9,911 nucleotides of DNA from assembly GCA_910588315.1 (NCBI GenBank), contig CAJUQF010000072.1, positions 1 to 9,911 of the forward strand. Reading direction: 5' to 3'. The stretch comes from an uncultured Christensenellaceae bacterium. GTDB lineage: Bacteria > Bacillota > Clostridia > Christensenellales > Pumilibacteraceae. Numbering within the stretch: the stretch's first letter is position 1; every line of letters begins with the position of its first letter. Both the position numbers and the translations under genes were made by a program. This document shows positions 1 through 7,419 of the stretch, in pieces. The notes under the pieces are model-generated. The model had not been told where the DNA came from and did not search any database. It was given only the letters and a program-made list of their open reading frames with translations.

Positions 1-1130
1 GTCGCGAGCGGCGCCGTGCCGTTAATTTTTACTACTATCCTTTGACCGCAGCGTTCGTCGTCCACGCCGCAAACAAGACATTCGTTTACGCCGTCGCACT
101 CGGTCAGCACGCTTTCTATCTCCTGCGGGAAGATGTTCACGCCTGCGCGAATGATCATGTCGTCCATGCGCCCGTCGATGTAATAGTAACCGTCTGTATC
201 GGTGTGCGCGGCGTCGCCGGTGTACAGCCAGCCGTCGCGAATTTTATCGCTGTCGGTTTTGTAATAGCCGCGCATGACGCACGGAGACTTTATTACAAGC
301 TCGCCGCGCTCGACTTTCATTTTCACGTCGCCTACTGGCTTGCCGATACTGCCCGCTTTTTTTGCGAACTCGTCGGGCATAAGCGCCGCCGCTCTCGGGC
401 TGTGTTCGGTCAAGCCGTAAACGTTGTAAAACTTCGTCGACGGGAATGCTGTCGCTATCGCCTGTGCCGCACGCTCGGTCAGGCGCTCGCCGCTTATTGC
501 CGATACCTTCACGCCGAGCGGCGTTCTATTGAACCGCGACAGCGTGGAAAAAACGGTGGGCGTCGCGCAGTACACGTCGATCGCGTTTTCGTTAAGATAC
601 CGTGTCAGGCTTACGGGGTTGAACGGGGCGTCGTAGAAATATACTGTCAAGCCTTTTGCGAGCGCGTACAAAAACTCGCCCGTCAGCGCCGCGATATGCA
701 CGAGCGATCGGGATATGCATATGTTTTCGCAACCCGACAGATCGAAATAACCCGATATGTATTCGAGATTCGTTATTATATTTTCGTGCGACAGCATGAC
801 GCCTTTTGGCTTGCCCGTCGTGCCGCTCGTGAACATTACAAACGCAAGCTCGGGATAGCTCGACGCGTCGCCTGCGACCGCGCTTACTATTTCGCCGCGC
901 CGCGCAGAGCCGTAAGCCTTCGTGACCGGAACTGCGACCTTGCCTTTTGCAAGACTTTTCAGTATGCTGACCGCAAGCTCGGCGTTGGTTGCCCCTTCGC
1001 AGACTTCGAGTCTGCCGCCGTCGCGCTCGGGCAGGGACAGTATATCCCCGTACGTCATGCCGGTATTTGCAATGGCGACGCGCTCGGCGAATGGACGCAT
1101 TTTGCGTTTAAGATATTCCCACAGTTTCAT
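1..1130 (-). CDS. Acyl-AMP ligase / adenylation enzyme (ANL superfamily), 3' end outside the window
   Basis: The enzyme probably activates a carboxylic or amino acid with ATP and transfers it to the phosphopantetheine thiol of the carrier protein encoded just upstream. The visible 376 residues carry the adenylation core motifs: TSGTTGKPKG at 101-110 (phosphate-binding loop), NVYGLTEHS at 236-244, YTGD at 303-306, and GRMDDMIIRAGVNIFPQEIE at 320-339, which covers the hinge and the start of the C-terminal lid. The catalytic lysine of the lid would lie beyond the left edge. The phosphate loop begins near residue 101, while in typical family members it lies roughly 150-190 residues in, so the N-terminal subdomain is unusually short. 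The ATG at 1130-1128 overlaps the carrier-protein stop by 4 nt (ATGA); no strong Shine-Dalgarno sequence precedes it, which suggests translational coupling. The substrate cannot be read from the sequence. Family assignment is firm, specificity is not. Confidence 0.93.
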   Translation of the reverse strand, partial: MKLWEYLKRKMRPFAERVAIANTGMTYGDILSLPERDGGRLEVCEGATNAELAVSILKSLAKGKVAVPVTKAYGSARRGEIVSAVAGDASSYPELAFVMFTSGTTGKPKGVMLSHENIITNLEYISGYFDLSGCENICISRSLVHIAALTGEFLYALAKGLTVYFYDAPFNPVSLTRYLNENAIDVYCATPTVFSTLSRFNRTPLGVKVSAISGERLTERAAQAIATAFPSTKFYNVYGLTEHSPRAAALMPDEFAKKAGSIGKPVGDVKMKVERGELVIKSPCVMRGYYKTDSDKIRDGWLYTGDAAHTDTDGYYYIDGRMDDMIIRAGVNIFPQEIESVLTECDGVNECLVCGVDDERCGQRIVVKINGTAPLA

Positions 1131-1360
1131 AGGTATTTACCCGCGAGCGCAACCAAGTCGGCAAGAGCGACGAGATTTTCGGGCTGAAGATCGTCGTCGT
1201 CGAACGTTATGCCGAACGCCTCTTCCATGCCGGCTATGAGTATGACGAGCGACAGACTGTCGAGTCCACTCGATTTGAGGTCGATATCGTCTGTCAGCTC
1301 GACGCCGATCTGCTCCGATGCTATGTCGACTATTTTGCACTTTAATTCGTTATTTGTCAT
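1127..1360 (-). CDS. Acyl carrier protein (PCP/ACP-like)
   Basis: This 77-residue acidic protein is a phosphopantetheine-binding carrier of normal ACP length. The attachment site is the serine of the GLDSLSLV motif (Ser35), followed by the usual helix II and an acidic stretch, DDDDLQ. It should carry the acyl group activated by the ligase that follows it and present it to an acyltransferase. It is unlikely to be the housekeeping fatty-acid ACP, because it is embedded between a BtrH-like gene and an acyl-AMP ligase with overlapping reading frames. A GGAGG ribosome binding site stands 6 nt before the ATG. The gene overlaps its upstream neighbour by 11 nt and its downstream neighbour by 4 nt. 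Confidence 0.95.
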   Translation of the reverse strand: MTNNELKCKIVDIASEQIGVELTDDIDLKSSGLDSLSLVILIAGMEEAFGITFDDDDLQPENLVALADLVALAGKYL

Positions 1361-2153
1361 TTAACGCCTCCGCGATAGCTTTTTCTATTTCTATGACCGT
1401 GTTTAATTTTCGGCTTATTTCGTTCCCGCCCTGCTGTTTTCTTACGCGCTTCAAGCTCGTTTCCATATACAGCCTGTCCAACAGCGCGTTCTCTTCTTCG
1501 AATAATGCCCTGACGCGCTCGCGGCTTTTGTAGAACAGCTCCAAGCGTTTTCGGGAAACGCGCAGTATGCCGAGCGCACTCACTAATGCGGCTAAGTCAA
1601 TGTCCGTGTTTATCCCGCCAAAGTCCTGCTCGCGCAATTTTTGCGTCGGATCGTCCTTCGGCTCGGCATGCAAATCCTTCAAAAAGTAACAGCACACCGC
1701 ACCGTCGTAGACGCGTTCGAACTCGCTTTCGGCGAACTTTCCGACGGACAGCGGATATTCGTTTACCCACGCGAGAGCTTTGTCGACGCAGATATAGTGA
1801 TCGTCGCGCCACGCTCGGCGTTTGGAGTTCTCGAAAAACCTGTCGTTCACGCGCACCAAGCACAGATCGTCATACCCTTGCGTCGGAATGATCTTCATCG
1901 CCTGTTTAGCCGTCAGGTTCATGAACGAGTGTTCGACTATGCAGCATCGCTCGGCAGTGTCCTGTACCCGCGGAAGAGCGTCGTAGCGCGCGTACTCGGC
2001 GCCGTTTGCGAAATCGTCGAACACCTTTTTTATAGGCACGAACGACTGCGCGTAAAGTTTTTCGACCGAATAGTACTGCGCTATCCAAGCGAGAAAATAA
2101 TATTCGACGCAAGACAGCCCGAGCGCGCCGGAGATTTGAAATTTATTTAACAT
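1350..2153 (-). CDS. Divergent BtrH-like / papain-fold protein, putative acyltransferase
   Basis: This 267-residue protein has no strongly conserved signature, but its layout resembles the BtrH N-terminal (C39-peptidase-like) fold. A cysteine near the N-terminus (GLSC, Cys15) is followed by a helix. A central RDDHYICVD element carries His119, then VNEYPL at 130-135, then an EFERVYDGAVCCYF stretch that parallels the KDEF...SAYYYEIDF stretch of the 490-residue protein in the same operon. Cys15, His119 and Asn131 or Glu132 could form a catalytic triad. The C-terminal third (about 185-265) is helical and charged. The start is taken at 2153 rather than the longer 2201 frame, because GGAG lies 8 nt upstream and the ATG then overlaps the preceding stop by 11 nt. 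It directly precedes the carrier protein, so transfer of the carrier-bound acyl group is a reasonable but unproven role. It could also be an inactive partner. Confidence 0.6.
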   Translation of the reverse strand: MLNKFQISGALGLSCVEYYFLAWIAQYYSVEKLYAQSFVPIKKVFDDFANGAEYARYDALPRVQDTAERCCIVEHSFMNLTAKQAMKIIPTQGYDDLCLVRVNDRFFENSKRRAWRDDHYICVDKALAWVNEYPLSVGKFAESEFERVYDGAVCCYFLKDLHAEPKDDPTQKLREQDFGGINTDIDLAALVSALGILRVSRKRLELFYKSRERVRALFEEENALLDRLYMETSLKRVRKQQGGNEISRKLNTVIEIEKAIAEALNDK

Positions 2154-3225
2154 GGCTTTGCTCCGATATACCTTGCAGCATGTGCCGACTGTCGAACGCA
2201 AGTATGCGCTCCGTCACCGAGCCGACCCACGCATATACGCGCTTATTCGGATAGTCCGTGACGTGCGGCTGCTCGACCGAGCCTTTGCCTATAAGGTTGA
2301 TGAACTCGTCGAAACAGTCGGTAAAGAACAGCTCGCGCACCTGCGTAAGCACTGCGCGCGTTTCTTCCGCTATCCCGTATTTTCCCACCGCGTCGCGCAG
2401 AGCGCTTTTGTTCAACAGCCCGCTGTTCCAAAAATAGTAGATATCCCCGAGCTTGTACAGCTCGAGGTCTTTGCCGCGCTCGACCATGAAGTACAGCGCG
2501 CTCTCTTTGTATTGGTGGAGTATAAGGTGCAAAAAGAACAGCTCGGGACTCGTAACAGGCAATGTCACTTTACCGTCGTAAGTTATGCGCGAGTCTACCG
2601 TGTCCGACAGCAGTTTCGCATGTTCGCCCGGGGTGTTGCCGAGCGAGAAGTTTATGTCCGCCTCGACGAACGGGAACTCCGGATCGCCGGTAAGTTTAAC
2701 GTACGGCGCGGTCTCGCCCCTGTTCATGCGGCGCGTTAGTATCTCTATACGCGAAAACGGTATTATCTCTTTTTTCGCGGCGTCGTATCGGCCCTGAACG
2801 AACCCGAGCGACGAAAGAACGTTCGCAACGCCTGTTATCTCGTCGGGCCTTACGATCAGGTCTATATCGTTGGAAACGCGCTCGCCGTCACGGTAGATCT
2901 TTTCGCCGTCTTTCATATTGGACAGAAAACTGCCCTTGGGAAACACGCACGCGACGTTATCCGTGATTATTTTTGCGGCAATGATTTTTAATTGTTCGCG
3001 CATGAATATATTGCGACGTGTTTGCTCGGCGAACACTTTCGACAGGAGCTTGTCCGCTCTGAACGGCAGCTTTATGTCCGCGCGCTTTGCCCTGCTGTAA
3101 AACAGTCCCGCTATGCGATGAGCGTTTAAAAACCCGAGTATCTCGTACCAATCGGGCGCAATATTTTCGCGCGGCGGTTCGCCTTTGAGTACCGATGCTA
3201 TGTATTCGAGATCCGTTTTCTTCAT
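2143..3225 (-). CDS. NTP_transf_5-type nucleotidyltransferase
   Basis: This 360-residue protein has the signature of the polymerase-beta nucleotidyltransferase superfamily, in the form seen in the NTP_transf_5 family. FPKGS at 95-99 supplies the Gly-Ser of the first motif, SNDIDLIV at 118-125 supplies two metal-binding aspartates (Asp120, Asp122), and VEADINF at 187-193 supplies a third acid (Asp190). A helical C-terminal part contains LHQYKES and a DLELYKLGDIYYF stretch typical of the family. Such enzymes move an NMP or phosphate to an unknown acceptor and are often found in natural-product or sugar clusters. The gene shares a 4-nt ATGA overlap with the preceding kinase gene, so the two probably act in sequence. 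The Shine-Dalgarno sequence is weak (AGGCAGG), consistent with coupling. The acceptor is unknown. Confidence 0.85.
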   Translation of the reverse strand: MKKTDLEYIASVLKGEPPRENIAPDWYEILGFLNAHRIAGLFYSRAKRADIKLPFRADKLLSKVFAEQTRRNIFMREQLKIIAAKIITDNVACVFPKGSFLSNMKDGEKIYRDGERVSNDIDLIVRPDEITGVANVLSSLGFVQGRYDAAKKEIIPFSRIEILTRRMNRGETAPYVKLTGDPEFPFVEADINFSLGNTPGEHAKLLSDTVDSRITYDGKVTLPVTSPELFFLHLILHQYKESALYFMVERGKDLELYKLGDIYYFWNSGLLNKSALRDAVGKYGIAEETRAVLTQVRELFFTDCFDEFINLIGKGSVEQPHVTDYPNKRVYAWVGSVTERILAFDSRHMLQGISEQSHVK

Positions 3226-3866
3226 GCTATGCCTGCCTTTTCGAGCGTTCTCTCGATCACGGCGAATGCCGTAGTCGCGTCGCCCGAAGTGTCCAAGACC
3301 GTAAAGCCTTCGCGTTTCGACATTTTTACGAACTCGTTATGAACGTTGCACAACAGCGTTTCGTCCAAGTGCCTGTCGCACTCGCTTGGGCGGCTTTTTA
3401 TGCGCGCTATGGCGAGCTCGGGTTCTACGTTTGCAAGGAACGCCGCGTCCGGTTTTATTAAGTGCCGCGCCGCATAATAAAACCACTTCTCGCGCGTGTA
3501 GCCGCGGGCGAGCATGTTCGCAAGCGACGTGTATATGTATCTGTCGCAAATAACGGTCTTGCCCGCCGACAGCGCCGGCTCGATCGTTTCGCGAATGTGC
3601 TGTACTCTGTCCGACATAGTGAGCAGTTGCACGGCGCGGTAGTCTATCTCGTCGTGATCTTTACAGTACATCATTTTTTGAAACAGCTTCGTCTTGCGCG
3701 ACATGTCGGTCGGCTGTTTTACGCACAGTACATTCTCCGCGCCGAGTTTGTCGGTTAAATACCGCGACGTGAGCTCTATCTGCGTGGTTTTGCCCGCGCC
3801 GTCCGTGCCTTCGAACACTATGAGCTTGCCGGAATGCTCGTTAGCTCTCAGTCTCAGTTTGTTCAT
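3222..3866 (-). CDS. Thymidylate-kinase-like P-loop kinase
   Basis: This 214-residue protein has the thymidylate kinase fold. The Walker A loop is GTDGAGKTT at residues 20-28, the QPTD segment sits at 51-54, and the base-binding SDR is at 85-87. The DRYIYTSLA motif at 108-116 and a basic lid with RIKSRPSECDR at 155-165 complete the pattern. Housekeeping enzymes phosphorylate dTMP to dTDP. Here the gene sits inside a biosynthetic operon, coupled to a nucleotidyltransferase, and carries an N-terminal extension of about 13 residues, so a specialised substrate is more likely than a second dTMP kinase. That is inference. The ATG has a strong GGGGAGG site upstream and overlaps the preceding membrane-protein gene by 26 nt. 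Its stop overlaps the nucleotidyltransferase start (ATGA). Confidence 0.88.
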   Translation of the reverse strand: MNKLRLRANEHSGKLIVFEGTDGAGKTTQIELTSRYLTDKLGAENVLCVKQPTDMSRKTKLFQKMMYCKDHDEIDYRAVQLLTMSDRVQHIRETIEPALSAGKTVICDRYIYTSLANMLARGYTREKWFYYAARHLIKPDAAFLANVEPELAIARIKSRPSECDRHLDETLLCNVHNEFVKMSKREGFTVLDTSGDATTAFAVIERTLEKAGIA

Positions 3867-4350
3867 CGTTGCGCCTCCCCAATATAAAATGTTGTTTTGC
3901 CTGTTGTTTGTCCGCCGCGGCGGTCTGCGTCTGCGTATCCGTGTCCGACTGCGCTTCTCTAAGCCCCGTAGCGGTCTTTATCTCGTCGATGAGCTGCTTG
4001 TTCGCGGCTATCTCATCGTCGCTCAAAACTTTCTTTTTGCCCGGGAATATCTTTTCGAACACGGCGTAGAACGTCAGGCTGAGACTGCTCGACGACAGCC
4101 AGAGCCTGTAAAACGCTTCGTCGAACACGAGCGATCTATTTATTGCCGCCGTATACGCCATTGCCAATAGGAACCCCAATACGATCGGCAGGAACACTAA
4201 AAATCTCGTGACAGTCGTGCTGTCTTTGAGCCTGCTTGCCAATGCTTTGATCGGGAGCTTTATCCCCCAGGTCAATATGTTTATTCCTATAGCAAACAGC
4301 ACCGATGTTATGCCGTACGTCGACATAAATTCGATCACGTCGTTCATCAT
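3841..4350 (-). CDS. Three-helix small membrane protein, holin-like
   Basis: This 169-residue protein has three hydrophobic segments at about 12-33, 49-70 and 82-98, followed by a long polar C-terminal tail rich in Gln, Thr and Asp. The pattern (short N-terminus, helix, basic linker, helix, short loop, helix, charged tail) resembles small phage-holin-like proteins of Clostridia, an impression from memory rather than a search. There are no catalytic motifs. In this operon it could anchor the pathway to the membrane or pass a product across it. The start is taken at 4350 because this ATG overlaps the beta-helix stop by 4 nt (ATGA) and is preceded by AGAGGTG; the frame itself is open back to 4374. 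A second ATG follows immediately at 4347. Confidence 0.75.
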   Translation of the reverse strand: MMNDVIEFMSTYGITSVLFAIGINILTWGIKLPIKALASRLKDSTTVTRFLVFLPIVLGFLLAMAYTAAINRSLVFDEAFYRLWLSSSSLSLTFYAVFEKIFPGKKKVLSDDEIAANKQLIDEIKTATGLREAQSDTDTQTQTAAADKQQAKQHFILGRRNDEQTETES

Positions 4351-5603
4351 CGCACCTCTTTCTCTATGGAGCAAATGCGCGACGGATCGAACAACGCTAT
4401 AAGGTCGCGGCGTTCTTTTCCTGCGCGCAATATAGCCTTGGTTTCCGGTTGCATGAAGTTTCGTTCTATTACGGCGTTACTCGGCAGATACAGTATCCCG
4501 CAATCTTGGACATAGCGTATTATGTTTTCCGTTATTATGTTTTGCGGGATGTCCTCGGCGACGCAGTATATGCCGCAGCTTGTGACGAGTTCTTCCGCCA
4601 TTCGAAGTTCGCCCAATACATTTCCGCTCACTATGCACGGCCCGCTCTTTATTTCCACGAGTCGCGTGTTTCGGCCCGTCGATGTGATCGCGTTGCCGCG
4701 AAGCAAGCTCGCCTCGCCGCTCAGTATTACGCTCGTGCCGTAGATCGTATGAGTGGAATGGATCTTGTTCGTTTCGATCTCGGCATACAGTCCGAGCTCT
4801 TCCAGCCCGACACACCGCCCCGCCCACTCGGCGACTATGTTGTTCGCGGAGATAATATTATGCCAGCCGCTGTCGATAAACCCGTAGGCGTGCGCTTGTT
4901 CTTTCTTTACGCCGTCCGGATGACAGCAGTTGGATTTTATGTTGTTCCCCACGAACCGACCGAACCTGCCGTTTGTATATACGCTGACGGCTCTTTGCTT
5001 TTCGCCGTCGCCGCGCATGACCGTATGGATATACGAGTCGTGTACCGAAATACTGTTGGCGTAATAGTTATACAGCCCGTACACCTCGCACGATAGCGGG
5101 TATTCTTCGGCATTACACTCCGCTTTCAACTGACAGTTCGAAACTACAAGATTATCCGCGCGCGTGTCCAAATGGTAATCGTAATTCCCGTTGTTGTATA
5201 TTACGGCGAGATCGATTTGTCTGTCGGTTTGGATAGTTACATGACAGTTTTCGAAGCTCACGCCATACGCGGTGTTGTAGAACGCAAAAAATTTGTGCGC
5301 GGTGTGTTCGTTGTTGACAGTTATATTAAGGTTGAGATTGACAAACCTTACACCGGTAGCCGAAGGCGTCAGATAGAACAGACTGCAATCGTTAGTGACG
5401 CAGTCATCGAGCTCGACGTTGATCGTAGCATTCGCGCCGTCGATAGTTATTCCAGCTCTTTCGATCTTTATATAGCCCTGTACGAACTGTCTGCCGACAT
5501 AGAGCTTATTGCTTCTGCTTATCTTTATATCTAAATTGCCGTTCAGCTTGACTTCTCGGCGATCGGAATTACCGATTAATTGTTCGAATTCCGTTGTCGT
5601 CAT
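4347..5603 (-). CDS. Right-handed parallel beta-helix protein, cytosolic
   Basis: This 418-residue protein is made of short repeated beta-strand units of the parallel beta-helix type. Examples are the segments around residues 51-63 (GITIDGANATINV), 83-96 (TGVRFVNLNLNITV), 114-125, 150-160, 183-194, 249-257, 299-306, 321-329, 353-362 and 376-384, with recurring Asn-Asn or Asn-Cys turns. There is no signal peptide or membrane segment, so it should act inside the cell unless the neighbouring membrane protein exports it. Known beta-helix proteins include lyases, C5-epimerases, acyltransferases and phage tailspikes, and I cannot choose between these. It is not the left-handed hexapeptide-repeat acyltransferase type. 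The start at 5603 is set by AAGGAG 7 nt upstream and a 4-nt overlap with the BtrH-like stop; the frame is open further upstream to 5654 but without a comparable signal. Confidence 0.8.
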   Translation of the reverse strand: MTTTEFEQLIGNSDRREVKLNGNLDIKISRSNKLYVGRQFVQGYIKIERAGITIDGANATINVELDDCVTNDCSLFYLTPSATGVRFVNLNLNITVNNEHTAHKFFAFYNTAYGVSFENCHVTIQTDRQIDLAVIYNNGNYDYHLDTRADNLVVSNCQLKAECNAEEYPLSCEVYGLYNYYANSISVHDSYIHTVMRGDGEKQRAVSVYTNGRFGRFVGNNIKSNCCHPDGVKKEQAHAYGFIDSGWHNIISANNIVAEWAGRCVGLEELGLYAEIETNKIHSTHTIYGTSVILSGEASLLRGNAITSTGRNTRLVEIKSGPCIVSGNVLGELRMAEELVTSCGIYCVAEDIPQNIITENIIRYVQDCGILYLPSNAVIERNFMQPETKAILRAGKERRDLIALFDPSRICSIEKEVR

Positions 5604-7072
5604 TTTTCTTCTCCTTTCTCGCTCTTTACTGCAAATATATGTATGTTGCTGCACGCCGGAAGAACGACGGTTTTCAATGTCCTGTTCTTATCCGTCACGA
5701 CCGTCACTTCGTCGGCATAAACATGGTCGCGGAATTTTTCCCACCGCTTATTCTCCAAAAAATGACTCGTGCCCAGATCCACTCTGCCTTCGCCTTTGAC
5801 CGACCAATCGCGTATGAAAAACTTTTTTTCTTCGCTATACCCGTCCGAATAAACAAGCCGAAAAGCTTTGTTATAGTCGCCGCATTCCGCAGCGACAAGA
5901 AACACGATACTATCCGAAACAAAACCGTTCGGTAAAACGATCTCTTGTTCCAAGCATACGATATTGTCGAGAGGTTGTTTTTGCAGTAAATCATATCCAC
6001 GGCGCTTGATTTCGTCGGATCGATCCTTAACGCAAATGTATTCGCCGAAACCGGTACAGTCGGCAACGCCGTCAGTCCACGACTCGGATAAGCCTTTATT
6101 GTTGCAATACCGAGAAATATCCAAGCAGTCGGGGGCTATATCTCGATCTTCGCCCGTCGTTGCGATCTCAAGCAGATCGTGTAAAACGGTTTTTTCTATT
6201 TGCAGCGTGATCTCCAAATAATCCGCAATGCTCTCGCGCGATGATGAATCGTACTTTCTGTATTTTGCTTTAAGGCACATCACCTTCAACACTTGCCAAC
6301 GCGCCCAGACTTTGCTGTATTCGCCCGAATATCTATGGTGACCTTCGGATGTCTCCCATTCGTAAAGAAACATTATGAATTTCTGTTTGTTCCACTCTAT
6401 ATTCCCGAATGTTTCGGCTATATCGTCCATTTCCGGAGACGAAGGCGTCGCCGTTCGCAGATCCTCGCTAAGTTTATCTATGTTTTCAAAATAACCGGTT
6501 CGTGCCAATTCGACCGTCTTTTTTACTAAGGCGTTTCTATGAATAGCCTCGCTTTCGACATTGCCGAAGTCGATCTCGTAATAATACGCCGACCCGCTAT
6601 GGAATTCGTCTTTTCCCACCCAATCGCTCGCGCCGAAATAAGGATCGCTTACATAATATCCGTCGTCCCGTATTCCGATCACTATTGCCGTATGGTTGTT
6701 ATGCTCTTTCCCGAACGACGGATCCCACGGCGCATAAAAGCAATCCAAGTGCACAATGACCGGATCGCCCGATTTGATCTTATCTTCTATGTATTGACTG
6801 TACGCGGCTTTATTCGCTACATGAAATTTTTCAAATCTCATGCCGTGATTTTTGTACAGCTCGAATATATTCTTTTCGGCATTTAAATGTTCGGCTATGC
6901 TTTTCGAACCGGCTCGGTCATATGTGAAATCCAGATACTCGCACAGCGGTAACGAATAAGGCTTACCGTAATAACCCGCAAGCTCGGCAAGATCGCATTC
7001 CAGACATAAACGCCTGTATTTCATCATCGGCGGCAACTGCGGATGCTCGACTTTAAGAATTATCTCTTTCAT
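5600..7072 (-). CDS. BtrH-like acyltransferase (papain/C39 fold) with C-terminal beta-rich domain
   Basis: The N-terminal part (about 1-170) of this 490-residue protein fits the BtrH N-terminal, peptidase-C39-like fold. The likely nucleophile is Cys26 in LCLECDLAELAGYYGKPY (Cys23 is the alternative). HNNHTAIVIGIRDD supplies His127, and YYVSDPYFG supplies Asp143. In butirosin synthesis BtrH moves an acyl group from the BtrI carrier protein to an aminoglycoside. A carrier protein and an acyl-AMP ligase lie downstream in this operon, so a similar transfer is plausible here. Residues about 180-340 are mostly helical. Residues about 365-485 form short beta strands ending in TLKTVVLPACSNIHIF, like the beta-sandwich modules of some carbohydrate-active enzymes. 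GGAG lies 8 nt before the ATG. The acceptor is unknown. Confidence 0.75.
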   Translation of the reverse strand: MKEIILKVEHPQLPPMMKYRRLCLECDLAELAGYYGKPYSLPLCEYLDFTYDRAGSKSIAEHLNAEKNIFELYKNHGMRFEKFHVANKAAYSQYIEDKIKSGDPVIVHLDCFYAPWDPSFGKEHNNHTAIVIGIRDDGYYVSDPYFGASDWVGKDEFHSGSAYYYEIDFGNVESEAIHRNALVKKTVELARTGYFENIDKLSEDLRTATPSSPEMDDIAETFGNIEWNKQKFIMFLYEWETSEGHHRYSGEYSKVWARWQVLKVMCLKAKYRKYDSSSRESIADYLEITLQIEKTVLHDLLEIATTGEDRDIAPDCLDISRYCNNKGLSESWTDGVADCTGFGEYICVKDRSDEIKRRGYDLLQKQPLDNIVCLEQEIVLPNGFVSDSIVFLVAAECGDYNKAFRLVYSDGYSEEKKFFIRDWSVKGEGRVDLGTSHFLENKRWEKFRDHVYADEVTVVTDKNRTLKTVVLPACSNIHIFAVKSEKGEEK

Positions 7073-7091
7073 CTTTTGTTCTCCGCTGTCG

Positions 7092-7385
7092 CTATCTGCC
7101 GTCGGCGCCTGTCGCCGTTTTATCTATGCCGCCGATCTTTTCTTCCAGCGATTTCAGTTTTTCGCAAAACTCGTTCTGCTGTTTATGCAGAGCTTTGATT
7201 TCGTAAAACATACCGTCTAAATAATCGAGCATGTCTTTCATATGATCGTCGATCGGTATATCGTCTTCCGAACAATCCAAATCGAAATAATCGTCGCCCT
7301 TTTTGTTATATATAAGCTCGGCTACGACATTTGCAGTCGATACCAAAGCTTTACATAGCCTTTTCATTGTTTTGTTGTTTTCCAT
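7092..7385 (-). CDS. Small acidic coiled-coil protein of unknown function
   Basis: I do not recognise this 97-residue protein. It begins with a basic, mildly hydrophobic helix (about residues 6-27), passes through an acidic stretch (DDYFDLDCSEDDIPIDD, about 31-47), and then forms a probable coiled coil (about 49-86) before a polar tail ending ATGADGR. It is the first gene of the overlapping operon, 19 nt before the BtrH-like gene. AGGAG lies 6 nt before the ATG at 7385 and only 3 nt before the one at 7388, so 7385 is preferred (97 residues; 98 from 7388). It may be an adaptor or regulatory subunit. A precursor peptide is possible, but no leader or core pattern is visible. Confidence 0.7.
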   Translation of the reverse strand: MENNKTMKRLCKALVSTANVVAELIYNKKGDDYFDLDCSEDDIPIDDHMKDMLDYLDGMFYEIKALHKQQNEFCEKLKSLEEKIGGIDKTATGADGR

Positions 7386-7419
7386 CATTAGCTCCTATAT
7401 CTTTTTTGTACTTGCTAAT

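Noticed and set aside
42..1187. Long plus-strand open frame of 381 codons opposite the ligase gene
   Set aside because: It lies antisense to a gene with clear adenylation motifs, has no recognisable domain and reads as low-complexity basic protein; it is a shadow of biased codon use.
2152..2739. Plus-strand open frame of 195 codons opposite the nucleotidyltransferase
   Set aside because: It is antisense to a well-supported gene with catalytic motifs and shows no domain of its own.
4449..5096. Plus-strand open frame of 215 codons opposite the beta-helix gene
   Set aside because: The minus strand carries the strand-repeat pattern, ribosome binding site and overlaps; this frame has none.
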